Below, one piece after another: positions 15,739 to 24,382 of a stretch of DNA of 30,193 bases (within the stretch, counting starts at the first letter, position 1; each line of letters opens with the position of its first letter). A program made the position numbers and the translations under genes. The notes below the pieces were generated by a model. The model made no database searches and had not been told where the DNA came from. It saw only the letters and a program-made list of their open reading frames with translations. Source of the DNA: Betaproteobacteria bacterium UBA5216 (GTDB lineage: Bacteria; Pseudomonadota; Gammaproteobacteria; Burkholderiales; SG8-41). The DNA lies in the NCBI GenBank assembly GCA_002412495.1, contig DHVE01000035.1:1-30193 (forward strand), written 5' to 3'.

Positions 15739-16689
15739 TTACTTCACCAGGCCCATGCGCTTGGCCGCTTCCATGTAATCCTTGCTGCGCTCGGCCATGA
15801 ACGCGGCGCTCTTGTCGAACGGCACATCGACGACTTCAAACCCGCCGTCAGCCATCAGCTTGAGGATATCGGGGTCTTTATTTAACTCCGCCATCATGTC
15901 GGACACGCGTTTTTGAATATCGCGCGGCGTGGACTTCGGCACCGCCACGCCGCGATACGCGCCATCCACCCACTTGAAGCCGAGTTCCTTGAAGGTCGGC
16001 ACGTCGGGAAACGCCGGATGGCGTTTGTCGAGCGCCACCGCCAGCATGCGCATGCGGCTTTTCTGCTGCATCGCCAACGGCACGTACGACATCGCGCCCG
16101 TGACGTGTTTGCCGATGATCGACTGAATCATCTCGCCGGTCCCCTTGAACGGCACATACGTGCTCTTGGTATCGGTGTATAGATTGAACTTCTCGTGCGC
16201 GACATGGTTGGCTGAAAACGTGGCCGATCCGGCAAAGGTCATTTTGCCCGGCGCGGCTTTCACCGCCTTGACCAGGTCGCCGAACGTTTTATACGGGCTG
16301 TCCGCTGCAACGATCAGCGCGTCGGCGGTGTAGTGAAACCAGTACGCCGGCGTGATGTCTTCGGTTTTGTATTGCACCTGCCCTTCGAGCGGCTGCAACA
16401 CGATGTGCGGCAAATTGCAGCCCACGATGGAGTAACCGTCCGCCGATAGACCATTCAACAGCGACCACGCCAGTCCGCCGCCCGCGCCTGGCCGGTTCAC
16501 CACGATCAGTTCGCTCTTGTATTTCTTGCGAAACACCGACTGCTGCCAGCGCGCCATGATGTCGGATTCGCCGCCGGCAACAAACGGGATGATGTATTGA
16601 ATATTTTTTTCGGGATATGCGGCCTGTGTAAACGGCGCGAGCAGCGACAGAACCGCGGCCACCGCGAACGGTATGACTCCTGCTTTCAT
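15739..16689 (-). CDS. Tripartite tricarboxylate transporter (Bug family) periplasmic substrate-binding protein
   Basis: This is a 316-residue secreted solute receptor. The signal peptide is MKAGVIPFAVAAVLSLLAPFTQA with a likely cut after about residue 23. The mature protein starts YPEKNIQYIIPFVAGGESDIMAR, the typical Bug start. It contains VVNRPGAGGGLAWSLLNGLSADGYSIVGCN and FAGSATFSANHVAHEKFN, and its C-terminal half has VPTFKELGFKWVDGAYRGVAVPKSTP, all family patterns. Bug proteins bind carboxylates or amino acids for TctAB-type permeases, and no permease genes are in the window, as is usual for betaproteobacterial orphan receptors. GAGG eight bases before the ATG supports the start. The CoA-transferase gene lies 51 bases upstream on the same strand, suggesting a shared transcript for uptake and activation of an organic acid. 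Confidence 0.92.
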   Translation of the reverse strand: MKAGVIPFAVAAVLSLLAPFTQAAYPEKNIQYIIPFVAGGESDIMARWQQSVFRKKYKSELIVVNRPGAGGGLAWSLLNGLSADGYSIVGCNLPHIVLQPLEGQVQYKTEDITPAYWFHYTADALIVAADSPYKTFGDLVKAVKAAPGKMTFAGSATFSANHVAHEKFNLYTDTKSTYVPFKGTGEMIQSIIGKHVTGAMSYVPLAMQQKSRMRMLAVALDKRHPAFPDVPTFKELGFKWVDGAYRGVAVPKSTPRDIQKRVSDMMAELNKDPDILKLMADGGFEVVDVPFDKSAAFMAERSKDYMEAAKRMGLVK

Positions 16690-16740
16690 GGCGTATGCCT
16701 CATTATAAAATTTTCAATAAAAACATTGGGTTACAAAATT

Positions 16741-17970
16741 TTACAGGATTTTCTTTTGGCGCAGTTCCGTGATACGTGCCTCACTATAGCCCAACGCCGA
16801 TAACACTTCGCTCGTGTGCTGACCCAGCGTCGGCCCCAGCCAGCGCGTACCGCCAGGGGTCTCGGTCAACTTCGGTGTCACCGCCGGTATACGCATCGGC
16901 TTGCCGTCGGGCAGCTTCCATTGCTCGATCATTTTGCGCGCCTTGTAATGCATGTCGTTGACGATATCTTCCGGGTCGTAGACGCGGCCCACAGGAATCT
17001 CGGCCGCCTCCAGCGCCTTTCACACCTCCGCCATGTCGTGCTGGCGTGTCCAGTCCTCGATGGCTTTATCGAGCTCCGCCGCGCGCGGCACGCGGCCGGA
17101 GTTAACGGCAAGCGCCGGATCGTTTGCGAGATCGGCGCGTCCTATCGCCAACATCATAAGTTTGAAAATGGCGTCGTTGTTCGCACCGATAATGGCATAC
17201 TTGCCGTCGCGCGTGGCATAGGTGTTCGACGGCGTGATCCCCGGCAGCGCGTTGCCCGCGCGTTCGCGCTTGTAGCCCAGCACGTCAAACTCGGGGATGA
17301 AACTTTCCATCATGTTAAACACCGATTCGTACAACGCCACGTCCACGATTTGTCCCTTGCCACCATTGGCGGTGCGATGATGTAGCGCAATCATGGCGCC
17401 GATCACGCCGTGCAGCGCGGCGATGCCGTCGCCGATGGAAATGCCCATGCGCACCGGCGGCTGCTCCGGGTAACCCGTCACATACCGCATGCCGCTCATC
17501 GCCTCCGCCACCACGCCGAACCCGGGGCGATCACGATAGGGCCCGTCCTGCCCATAACCCGACAGGCGCACCATGATCAGTTTCGGATTGATCGCTGAGA
17601 GTTGCTCCCACCCGATGTTCCATTTTTCCAGTTGGCCCGGGCGAAAATTTTCCACCACGATGTCGACGTCGCGTGCGAGCGCGCGTACGATTTCCTGGCC
17701 TTCGGGCTCGCGCAGATTCACCGTCACCGATTTTTTATTGCGCGCCTGTACATACCACCACAGCGATGTGCCCTGATACATCTTGCGCCATTGTCGCAAT
17801 TGATCGCCGCCTTCGGGCGCCTCGATTTTGATCACCTCCGCACCGAACTCCGCCAGCACACGCGCGCAAAACGGCCCCGCGATCAACGTGCCCAGTTCGA
17901 TAACTTTGATGCCGGCCAATGGCCCGGTGTTTTGCCCGGTGTTTTTCTCAGTCACAGTCTCATCCTTCAC
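16741..17970 (-). pseudogene. Class III CoA-transferase (CaiB/BaiF) interrupted by an in-frame TGA
   Basis: Family III CoA-transferases move CoA between carboxylic acids. The frame encodes 409 residues if one TGA at 17022-17020 (codon 317) is passed. Upstream are GIKVIELGTLIAGPFCARVLAEFGAEVIKIE, ARNKKSVTVNL and the catalytic aspartate D181 in SIGDGIAALHG. Downstream are KALEAAEIPVGRVYDPEDI and a normal LRQKKIL end at TAA 16741. The intact CoA-transferase at 27697 has isoleucine where the TGA falls, so the site is not catalytic or redox. A nonsense mutation, base-call error or read-through are all possible. A 6-bp GC-rich hairpin follows (17007-16984, 12-base loop) but resembles a SECIS only loosely. 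The start is GTG at 17970 or, with AAGGA ahead of it, GTG at 17955. Confidence 0.8.
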
Positions 17971-17977
17971 GCCTCAC
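17964..17977. repeat. Short CGTGAGG heptamer pair at the CoA-transferase start
   Basis: On the minus strand CGTGAGG and CGTGAAG stand next to each other across the 5' end of the CoA-transferase frame. This is the same unit as in the arrays near ribH, ribBX and mog. Two copies alone could be chance, so confidence is low. Confidence 0.35.
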
Positions 17978-18054
17978 GCAACCAAGTGTAAGGGACGGCT
18001 TACGGAATGGGAAGCGACCCACTACAATGGCGTTCCTCGCAACAAGGCACGCTC

Positions 18055-18621
18055 ATGGCACAACCCCGAACTCTTTTTTCGCTGTTGCTCGAACAACCGT
18101 GGTGGATATCGGCGCTGGTTGGGCTGGGGCTGTTCGCCATCGCGCAAATCGCGTTCCCCCCGGTGGCGCCGTTTGTCGCACTGCCATTTTTTGCCATCGC
18201 GATATATGTGGCCTACCGCCAAATGCGCACCGTTTCGCCCGGCCAAGTCGAAGCGCGGCTCGCGGCCTTACGTGAATTATCCTGGGAGCCATTCAGTGCT
18301 CTCATCACCAACGCGTACCGGCGCGACGGCTACGACATTGAATCAGTGAATCAATCGGCGTGTGACTTTAAACTCACCAAGCAGGGCCGCGTTACCTTGT
18401 TGCAGTGCCGCCGCTGGAAAGTAAATCAGCTCGGCGCGGGGCCGCTGGAAGAACTCGCCAAAGCCATTGCCAGTCAGGACGCGCATAACGGCATTTGTAT
18501 TTGCGCGGGAACGTTTTCGCCCAAGGCGCGCGAGTTCGCCACGGGCAAGCCGCTTCACCTCGTTCACGGCATCGAACTGGCTGCATTGGCGGGCAAGATC
18601 GCGACCCGGAAAAAGCAATAA
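18055..18621 (+). CDS. Membrane-anchored Mrr-like (restriction endonuclease-fold) protein
   Basis: This is a 188-residue protein with two hydrophobic segments (about 18-34 and 36-54) followed by a cytoplasmic domain of the Mrr/PD-(D/E)xK type. The domain shows FSALITNAYRRDGYDIESV, then D104 in ACDFKLTKQGRVTLLQCRRWK, then LEELAKAIASQDAHNGICICAGTFSPKAREFA. The usual nuclease signature is D...QxK, but here Q117 is followed by C118-R119, so the catalytic lysine is replaced by arginine. Catalysis is therefore doubtful. The ATG at 18055 is preceded by AAGG at good distance; an upstream GTG-type extension has no support. It is convergent with the CHAT gene, with a 33-base gap. No methyltransferase is nearby, so it is not part of a visible restriction system. 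Confidence 0.8.
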   Translation: MAQPRTLFSLLLEQPWWISALVGLGLFAIAQIAFPPVAPFVALPFFAIAIYVAYRQMRTVSPGQVEARLAALRELSWEPFSALITNAYRRDGYDIESVNQSACDFKLTKQGRVTLLQCRRWKVNQLGAGPLEELAKAIASQDAHNGICICAGTFSPKAREFATGKPLHLVHGIELAALAGKIATRKKQ

Positions 18622-18654
18622 CCATTTGTTTTTAAACACTATTTAATGCCGCCC

Positions 18655-21600
18655 CTACAGCCAATTGCCCATCAAAATAAACGGCGCCCAGTAAAACGGG
18701 TGGGCGTGCGGGCCCGCCGCGCCCCGCGCGTTGTCTCGATTGACGGCCCCTTCCTTCAGCAACACCAATTGCGCCTGCCGTAACGCAGCGGACTTGCTGA
18801 GCTTTTTTTGCTCGCGCAGCTGATAGAAATTTCGCATCAGCAAACCCGTGCTCTCATCCGCCACCGGCCACAGTGTCGCGATAACGCCCTTCGCGCCCTG
18901 CTTCTGAACCAGGGCGCCGAGGCCTTCGATTTCCTCGCCCTGCGCATTGCGGCCGCCGCCGAGCGCCGTCTCGCAGGCGGAGAGCGTCATCAGATCCACG
19001 TGACTGAAATCCAGTTTGTCCTCGCGAATGCGATTGAGCGTCAGTTTATCGCCGTCACCCAGCAGCAAAAACGACGTGGATTCATTGCCGGGCCGAAACA
19101 CAAAATGGCTCGCGATATGCACCAACGGATGTTTTTGCGCTAGCGCTTCGCGCAAGGTACGCGCGCTGAACTGCTGATCCAGCTTCAGTTCGCCGCGTAT
19201 CAATCCCGTTGCGCCTTGCCGCACGATCGATTCCAGCTCTGACTTCACCGCCGGCAACGGCTCGAAATCCTCGATTTGTCGCGTAACACCAAGGCCCGCG
19301 ATGGTAACGGCGCCGCCAGGCCGGAATTGAAGATTGTCGCGCGCCACATCCGTGTAAAGCGCGACGTCGTAGCGTTCAATCAGATATCTGCTGCCGTCGT
19401 GCAGCGCGGCGAACGGGATGTAACGCAGACTGCCGTCCAGCGCGAGCATGAGCGTGCGCGCTTGCGCCTGCTTCAAGTCCTCCGCCAGCGGCGCGATCAG
19501 CAGCTTATGCAATTCGCGCGCCATGGGTTCGGCGGAAATCGCCGGATTGCGCAACGCGACGCGAAAAAATTCCAGCTTCTGTTCGAGATCACGCCGATCC
19601 AGCGCGACACTGCGCGCGATCTGCGCGGCCGGCGTGGTCAGCAACAGGCTCAGTCGATGGTCCGCGACGGCGTAGTGGATCGCGACCACGCCTTCGCCCA
19701 GCGCAGCCAGCGTCTTTTGCATCGCGCGCACGTCGGCGTCGGCGCCCGCCGCGATGGAAGGCCGCGTGCCGGCAAAGGCGGCTTCCAGCTCGCGATAAAA
19801 CGCGTCCAGTTGCGCGTTGGCCCCGGCGCGTTCGCGTGCCAGCGCGGCTATCCGCGTTTTGTCGCCCGCCGTAATGCTCAGCATGGCTTTGCGTTCCAGC
19901 GCCGACAGTTCCGCGCCGACGCGCGCGAGCCCCTCCATGTGCCGCTGCATGCGTTCATGCCACGGCTGCTCGAACGCCGTGAATTCGATGCCCTGCACGC
20001 GCCCACCCGGCGCTTCGTTCAGGCGGATAAAGTCGTTGAATTCTTCTTCCTTCAGCAGATTGAGCACCTGCTGCGCCTCCGCCAGCCGTCCCTGTTCGAT
20101 GAGCAAATTCGCCAGACCACGATACACCTGTGACTTGTCCTGCAAGAAAGCGCCGCGCGTGCCGCGATCCAGCCCCGCGATACGCGCGCGCAGACCCTGT
20201 ATCGTATTGACCGCCTGCTTGCCATAAAAAATCGCCAGATCGACCCTCCCCCTCTGTGCCTCACGGGCCTCACGTAAATCACGTGCATCGCTTGCATAAG
20301 CGGCGCGCAAGCCGTTCTGCGCGCGCCACAGTGAGTCAGGGTCGTTACGCAGCCTTGCGATACGTTGCGCGCGCAGACGCAGCGGCTTCACCGTATCGTG
20401 CCGTCCCAGCGCCGCGCTGGCATCGGCGATCGCGTTCAGGCTGCGCGCGATATCGGGGTGCTCTGGCCCCAATATTTTTTCGCGTACCGCCAGCGCGCGT
20501 TCGTATTCGGCCAGCGCGCGCGGATAATCGCGCAGCGACTCGTACAACCGGCCGAGGTTGTGGCGGCTGATGGTGGTTTCGGGATGCTCCGGGCCCAAAC
20601 GCGCTTCGCGTATGGCGAGCGCGCGCTGATGCAGCGGCAATGCCTTCCCGGGATCACGCATCAAGTCATACAGACGTGCGATATTGTTCAGATTGGTGGC
20701 CACTTCCGGGTGCGAAACACCGCGCGCTTTTTCGTTGATCGCGAGGCCGCGTTGCGCCAACGACAACGCCTTTTTGAATTCATTCAACACTCCGTACAGC
20801 ACCGCGAGGTTATTGAGCGTGCTCGCCACGTCCGGATGATCGCCACCAAACACTTTCTCGCGGATCGACAGCGCACGCTGATGCAACGCCAGCGCCTTGG
20901 CGTAATCGCCCATGTCTTCGTGCAGCGCGGCGAGATTATTCACCGCCAGCGCCACATCCGCGTGATCGGAACCATGCACTTTTTCGTAGATGGCCAGACT
21001 GCGCAGGGCCAACGGCAGCGCCTTTTCGAATTCACCCATGCTTTGGTACAGCCACACGCGATTATTCAGCGTAAGCGCCACCGACGGATGCTCCGGTCCG
21101 AGCGTCTTTTCGCGGATCGCCAGCACACGGGTGGACAGTTCGTGCGCCTTGGCATAATCGGCGACCGCGCCGTAGAGACTCGCCAGATTGCTCAGGCTCA
21201 TGGTCACGTCGGGATGCGTCGCGCCCAGCGCTTTCTCGCGTATCGCCAGCGCGCGCAGGTGCAAGTCGAGCGCGCGCGCGAATTCGGCGTTGGCCGAATA
21301 CAGGTTCGCCAGATTGCCGAGCGTGATGGCATACGACGGATGCGTGCCGCCCAGTGCTTTTTCCTCGATCGCCAATGCGCGGTGCGTGAGTTCGATGGCC
21401 TTCGGGTACTGCCCCAGTTCGCGCAGCACCTGCGCCTGATTGTTCAGGCTCGTGGCCACTGTCGGATGATCCGGGCCGAGCAGCTTTTCGAACATCGCCA
21501 GCGCACGCTCGTGCAGCGGCAACGCCTTGGCGTAAGCGCCCATGGGCTCGTGTATCGATGCGAGGTTGTTGTAGCCGACCGCCACCTCGATATGTTCCCG

Positions 21601-22341
21601 CCCGTATACCTGTTCGCGAATTTTCACGCTTTGCTCGAACAACGACAGCGCGCGCGCATACTGGCCAAGCGCCTTGTATACGCTCGCCAGATTATTGGTC
21701 AGCGCCGCCGCATTTGCATTTACCGGCCCTTGCGCTTTTTCGTTGATGGCGAGCGCGCGCTCGAAAACGGCGGCCGCCTTGGCGAATTGGCCCAGCGCTT
21801 CCAGCGTTCTGCCAAGATTGTTGAGGCTGACGGCCACGCCCAGGTGTTCGGCACCCAGCGCTTTCTCACGAATGGCGAGCGCACGCTCGTGCAACGGCAG
21901 GGCTTGCGCGTATTCGCCCAACGCCTGATGCGAAATGCCCATCGCGCCTAGCTCATAGGCAATATCGGCATGCGCGACGCCCAGCGTCTTTTCACGAATC
22001 ACCAGACTGCGCTGAAAATACTCGATCGCGCGCCGGTATTCGCCAACCGCCTGATGGGCGTTCCCGAGCGCGAAATAAAACGTCTGAAGATTGTCGTGCT
22101 GGGCGCCGTAATGTTTTTCCGCCAGCACCAGCGCTTTTTCGTACAGCGGAATCGCTTCGCGCGGCGGGCTTTTCATCGCGCGTCCGATCAGCGCGCCCAG
22201 ATCATTATCGGCGGCCGCGGCGTTTGCGGCGGGCGTATCCGCCGCCGGCTGTTGCGCGGCGGCCAACGGCGCCAGCAAGGCCGCCGCGATAACCATCGCA
22301 ATGATCTTTACGAAGTAAACGCCGCGCCCCAATCGATACAT
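18655..22341 (-). CDS. Exported tetratricopeptide-repeat CHAT-domain protein (caspase-like)
   Basis: This is a 1228-residue protein. The N-terminus MYRLGRGVYFVKIIAMVIAA continues through LLAPLAAAQQ, a signal peptide or anchor, and GGAG eight bases before the ATG at 22341 supports this start over the ATG at 22428. Residues about 68-655 are fourteen 42-residue TPRs of the kinesin-light-chain type (ERALAIREKALGxxHPxVAxSLNNLA), a scaffold for protein binding. A helical linker follows (about 690-900), and then a C-terminal CHAT domain, a cysteine peptidase fold related to caspases. The likely catalytic pair is H1079 in HIASHF and C1123 in LSACETALGG, and the domain ends with GVIATLWPVADEST and FYWAPFILMG. 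Substrate and partner are unknown. A single-gene arrangement with an export signal differs from CHAT effectors known in CRISPR or phage defence. Confidence 0.93.
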   Translation of the reverse strand: MYRLGRGVYFVKIIAMVIAAALLAPLAAAQQPAADTPAANAAAADNDLGALIGRAMKSPPREAIPLYEKALVLAEKHYGAQHDNLQTFYFALGNAHQAVGEYRRAIEYFQRSLVIREKTLGVAHADIAYELGAMGISHQALGEYAQALPLHERALAIREKALGAEHLGVAVSLNNLGRTLEALGQFAKAAAVFERALAINEKAQGPVNANAAALTNNLASVYKALGQYARALSLFEQSVKIREQVYGREHIEVAVGYNNLASIHEPMGAYAKALPLHERALAMFEKLLGPDHPTVATSLNNQAQVLRELGQYPKAIELTHRALAIEEKALGGTHPSYAITLGNLANLYSANAEFARALDLHLRALAIREKALGATHPDVTMSLSNLASLYGAVADYAKAHELSTRVLAIREKTLGPEHPSVALTLNNRVWLYQSMGEFEKALPLALRSLAIYEKVHGSDHADVALAVNNLAALHEDMGDYAKALALHQRALSIREKVFGGDHPDVASTLNNLAVLYGVLNEFKKALSLAQRGLAINEKARGVSHPEVATNLNNIARLYDLMRDPGKALPLHQRALAIREARLGPEHPETTISRHNLGRLYESLRDYPRALAEYERALAVREKILGPEHPDIARSLNAIADASAALGRHDTVKPLRLRAQRIARLRNDPDSLWRAQNGLRAAYASDARDLREAREAQRGRVDLAIFYGKQAVNTIQGLRARIAGLDRGTRGAFLQDKSQVYRGLANLLIEQGRLAEAQQVLNLLKEEEFNDFIRLNEAPGGRVQGIEFTAFEQPWHERMQRHMEGLARVGAELSALERKAMLSITAGDKTRIAALARERAGANAQLDAFYRELEAAFAGTRPSIAAGADADVRAMQKTLAALGEGVVAIHYAVADHRLSLLLTTPAAQIARSVALDRRDLEQKLEFFRVALRNPAISAEPMARELHKLLIAPLAEDLKQAQARTLMLALDGSLRYIPFAALHDGSRYLIERYDVALYTDVARDNLQFRPGGAVTIAGLGVTRQIEDFEPLPAVKSELESIVRQGATGLIRGELKLDQQFSARTLREALAQKHPLVHIASHFVFRPGNESTSFLLLGDGDKLTLNRIREDKLDFSHVDLMTLSACETALGGGRNAQGEEIEGLGALVQKQGAKGVIATLWPVADESTGLLMRNFYQLREQKKLSKSAALRQAQLVLLKEGAVNRDNARGAAGPHAHPFYWAPFILMGNWL
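20377..22140 (-). repeat. Fourteen tandem 126-bp coding repeats (TPR array)
   Basis: The part of the CHAT gene encoding residues about 68-655 consists of 14 head-to-tail units of exactly 42 codons. Each reads roughly xRALAIxEKxLGxxHPxVAxxLNNLAxLYxxxGxYxKALxLH. Units differ at many positions, so recent unequal exchange is not obvious. Spurious long frames on the plus strand here, such as 20365-21951, come from this periodicity. Confidence 0.93.
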
Positions 22342-22545
22342 GATTCGTACTCCGGGCCCCGCTGAAACGGTGCCGTCCGATGCCGCGAAATTTTCCCGCC
22401 AATCGATGCGGGTGACAAGCGGGCTCATGGCTTTGTGATACCCTTTCGCTCCCCGCGCGCGTCACGTGTCGCATGTGCTCCATTCACGCACATGAACCCC
22501 AGGTGATACACGCGGTTTCAATTTGTGAAACTTCCCGGAGGTCGC

Positions 22546-24237
22546 ATGCCCCCCAGCGCAATACCCCGCAGCCGCACCGGCGCGCAATTGCTTGTTGACG
22601 CCTTGATCACGCACGGCGCGGACACCGGCTTCGGCGTGCCCGGTGAATCCTATCTGGCCGTGCTCGACGCGATGCACGATGTCGAAGATAAATTCAAATT
22701 CATCATCTGCCGTCAGGAAGGCGGCGCGGCAAACATGGCTGATGCCTACGGCAAACTCACCGGCCAGCCCGGCCTGTGTTTTGTCACGCGCGGCCCGGGC
22801 GCCAGCAACGCGGCGGTCGGCCTGCATACGGCGTTTCAGGATTCAACGCCGATGATCCTGTTCATCGGACAAATCAACAGCCAGTACACCGAACGCGAAT
22901 CGTTTCAGGAAGTCGATTACCGCCGCATGTTCGGCCAGATGGCCAAATGGGTGGCCAGCATAGACCGCGCAGACCGTGTGCAGGAAATGATCAGCCACGC
23001 GTTTCACATTGCCACTTCGGGCCGCCCCGGCCCGGTGGTGCTGGCGCTGCCGGAGGACATGCAGGACGAAATCGCCGAGGAAAAACAACTCGCGTGTTAT
23101 CAACGCGTGGCGGCACACCCCGGCGAAGCCGACATGCACCGGTTGCGCGATCTGCTCGCTAAAGCCAAAAAGCCGCTGGTCATTCTGGGCGGTGCGGGCT
23201 GGAGCAAAAAAGGCTGCGACGATTTTCTCGCCTTTGCCACGACGTTTGATCTGCCGGTGGCCTGCTCGTATCGCGCGCAGGACATGATCGACAATCGTGA
23301 TCCGCACTACGTGGGTGACGTGGCGGTGGGTCTTAATCCGGCGCTCGCGAAGCGCATCGGTGAAAGCGACCTGCTAATCGCGATAGGCTCGCGGCTCGGC
23401 GAATGGACGACCGTCAACTACGGACTGATCGACATACCCCGTCCCAAGCAGCCGTTTGTACACATCTACCCCGGCGCGGACGAGTTGGGACGCGTATATC
23501 AGGGTGATCTGCTGATCAACGCGGGCATGCCGGAATTCGCCGCCGCCGCGCGGAAGCTCCCGCCGCTGAAACCTTCGTGGAGCGAATGGACCAAGGGCGC
23601 GCGCGCGGATCTTGAAGCATGGCAAAAGCCCGTGAAAGTGCCGGGCAAGGTCAACATGAGCGAGATCGTCGGCTGGCTTAATAAACGCTTGCCGCCGGAA
23701 ACCATCGTCACCAACGGCGCGGGGAATTTTTCGCTGTGGGTGCATCGTTTCTATCGTTACGGTGGATTCAGGACACAACTCGCGCCCACCAGCGGCGCCA
23801 TGGGTTATGGCGTACCCGCGGGCGTCGGCGCCAAGATTGTGTATCCCAAGCGTCCGGTGGTGACGTTTGCCGGCGACGGCGATTTTCTGATGACCGGACA
23901 GGAGCTCGCCACCGCCGCGCAATACGACGCCAAGGTAATTTTTATCGTGGTGAACAACGGCATGTACGGCACGATCCGCATGCATCAGGAGCGCCATTAC
24001 CCCAAGCGCGTCAGCGGCACCATGCTGAAAAATCCGGACTTCGCCGCCCTCGCCCGTGCCTATGGCCTGCACGGTGAAATCGTCGAAGCCACGGCGGATT
24101 TCGAAGGCGCGTTCGAGCGTTGCTGGAACGCCAAGACAGCGTCACTGATCGAAGTGCGCATCGATCCGGATGCGATTTCGCCGCGTGCGTCACTGTCGTC
24201 AATCACGGCGGAAGCGCTTAAGAATCATCAGTCATGA
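22546..24237 (+). CDS. Thiamine diphosphate-dependent enzyme, acetolactate synthase-like
   Basis: This is a 563-residue ThDP enzyme of the acetolactate synthase/benzoylformate decarboxylase superfamily. The N-terminal Pyr domain carries GVPGESYLAVLDAMHD and the activating glutamate E58 in RQEGGAANMADAYGKLTG, and the catalytic loop reads RGPGASNAAVGLHTA. A central domain (about 190-330) has PLVILGGAGWSK. The C-terminal PP domain has the ThDP-magnesium motif GDGDF at 443-447 ending in NNGMYG about 26 residues later. It is not a clear IlvB by neighbours: no ilvN lies nearby. The reaction is probably decarboxylation or carboligation of a 2-oxo acid, substrate unknown. I chose the ATG at 22546 because GGAGG lies five bases before it. 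It is the first gene of a plus-strand group of metabolic enzymes. Confidence 0.9.
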   Translation: MPPSAIPRSRTGAQLLVDALITHGADTGFGVPGESYLAVLDAMHDVEDKFKFIICRQEGGAANMADAYGKLTGQPGLCFVTRGPGASNAAVGLHTAFQDSTPMILFIGQINSQYTERESFQEVDYRRMFGQMAKWVASIDRADRVQEMISHAFHIATSGRPGPVVLALPEDMQDEIAEEKQLACYQRVAAHPGEADMHRLRDLLAKAKKPLVILGGAGWSKKGCDDFLAFATTFDLPVACSYRAQDMIDNRDPHYVGDVAVGLNPALAKRIGESDLLIAIGSRLGEWTTVNYGLIDIPRPKQPFVHIYPGADELGRVYQGDLLINAGMPEFAAAARKLPPLKPSWSEWTKGARADLEAWQKPVKVPGKVNMSEIVGWLNKRLPPETIVTNGAGNFSLWVHRFYRYGGFRTQLAPTSGAMGYGVPAGVGAKIVYPKRPVVTFAGDGDFLMTGQELATAAQYDAKVIFIVVNNGMYGTIRMHQERHYPKRVSGTMLKNPDFAALARAYGLHGEIVEATADFEGAFERCWNAKTASLIEVRIDPDAISPRASLSSITAEALKNHQS

Positions 24238-24258
24238 AAAAACACCCCGAAGATCTTC

Positions 24259-24346
24259 ACCGCAAAGGCGCAAAGGTCACGCAAAAAGACCCTTCGTTTT
24301 AGTATTTTCTTTGCGGCAGCTCTTTGCGTCTTTGCGCCTTTGCGGT
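24259..24346. repeat. Inverted pair of ACCGCAAAGGCGCAAAG elements, possible terminator
   Basis: ACCGCAAAGGCGCAAAG at 24259-24275 returns perfectly inverted at 24330-24346, with further partial matches outward (ACGCAAA blocks). The right arm is followed by AAATTTTTTTAA. The pair fills most of the gap between the ThDP enzyme and the cyclodeaminase genes. It could fold as a long hairpin ending the upstream transcript. I recall similar elements in intergenic regions of several environmental bacteria. Confidence 0.7.
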
Positions 24347-24382
24347 AAATTTTTTTAAGCCTTGCGTAATCGACTAGACAAT

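Noticed and set aside
16984..17022. Treating the TGA in the CoA-transferase as selenocysteine
   Set aside because: The position is neither catalytic nor redox, the paralogue has isoleucine there, and the downstream hairpin has a 12-base loop without the GGTC-like motif.
20365..21951. A 528-codon open frame on the plus strand opposite the CHAT gene
   Set aside because: It mirrors the 126-bp TPR periodicity, has no family features (rich in R, H, Q) and overlaps a well-supported gene on the minus strand.
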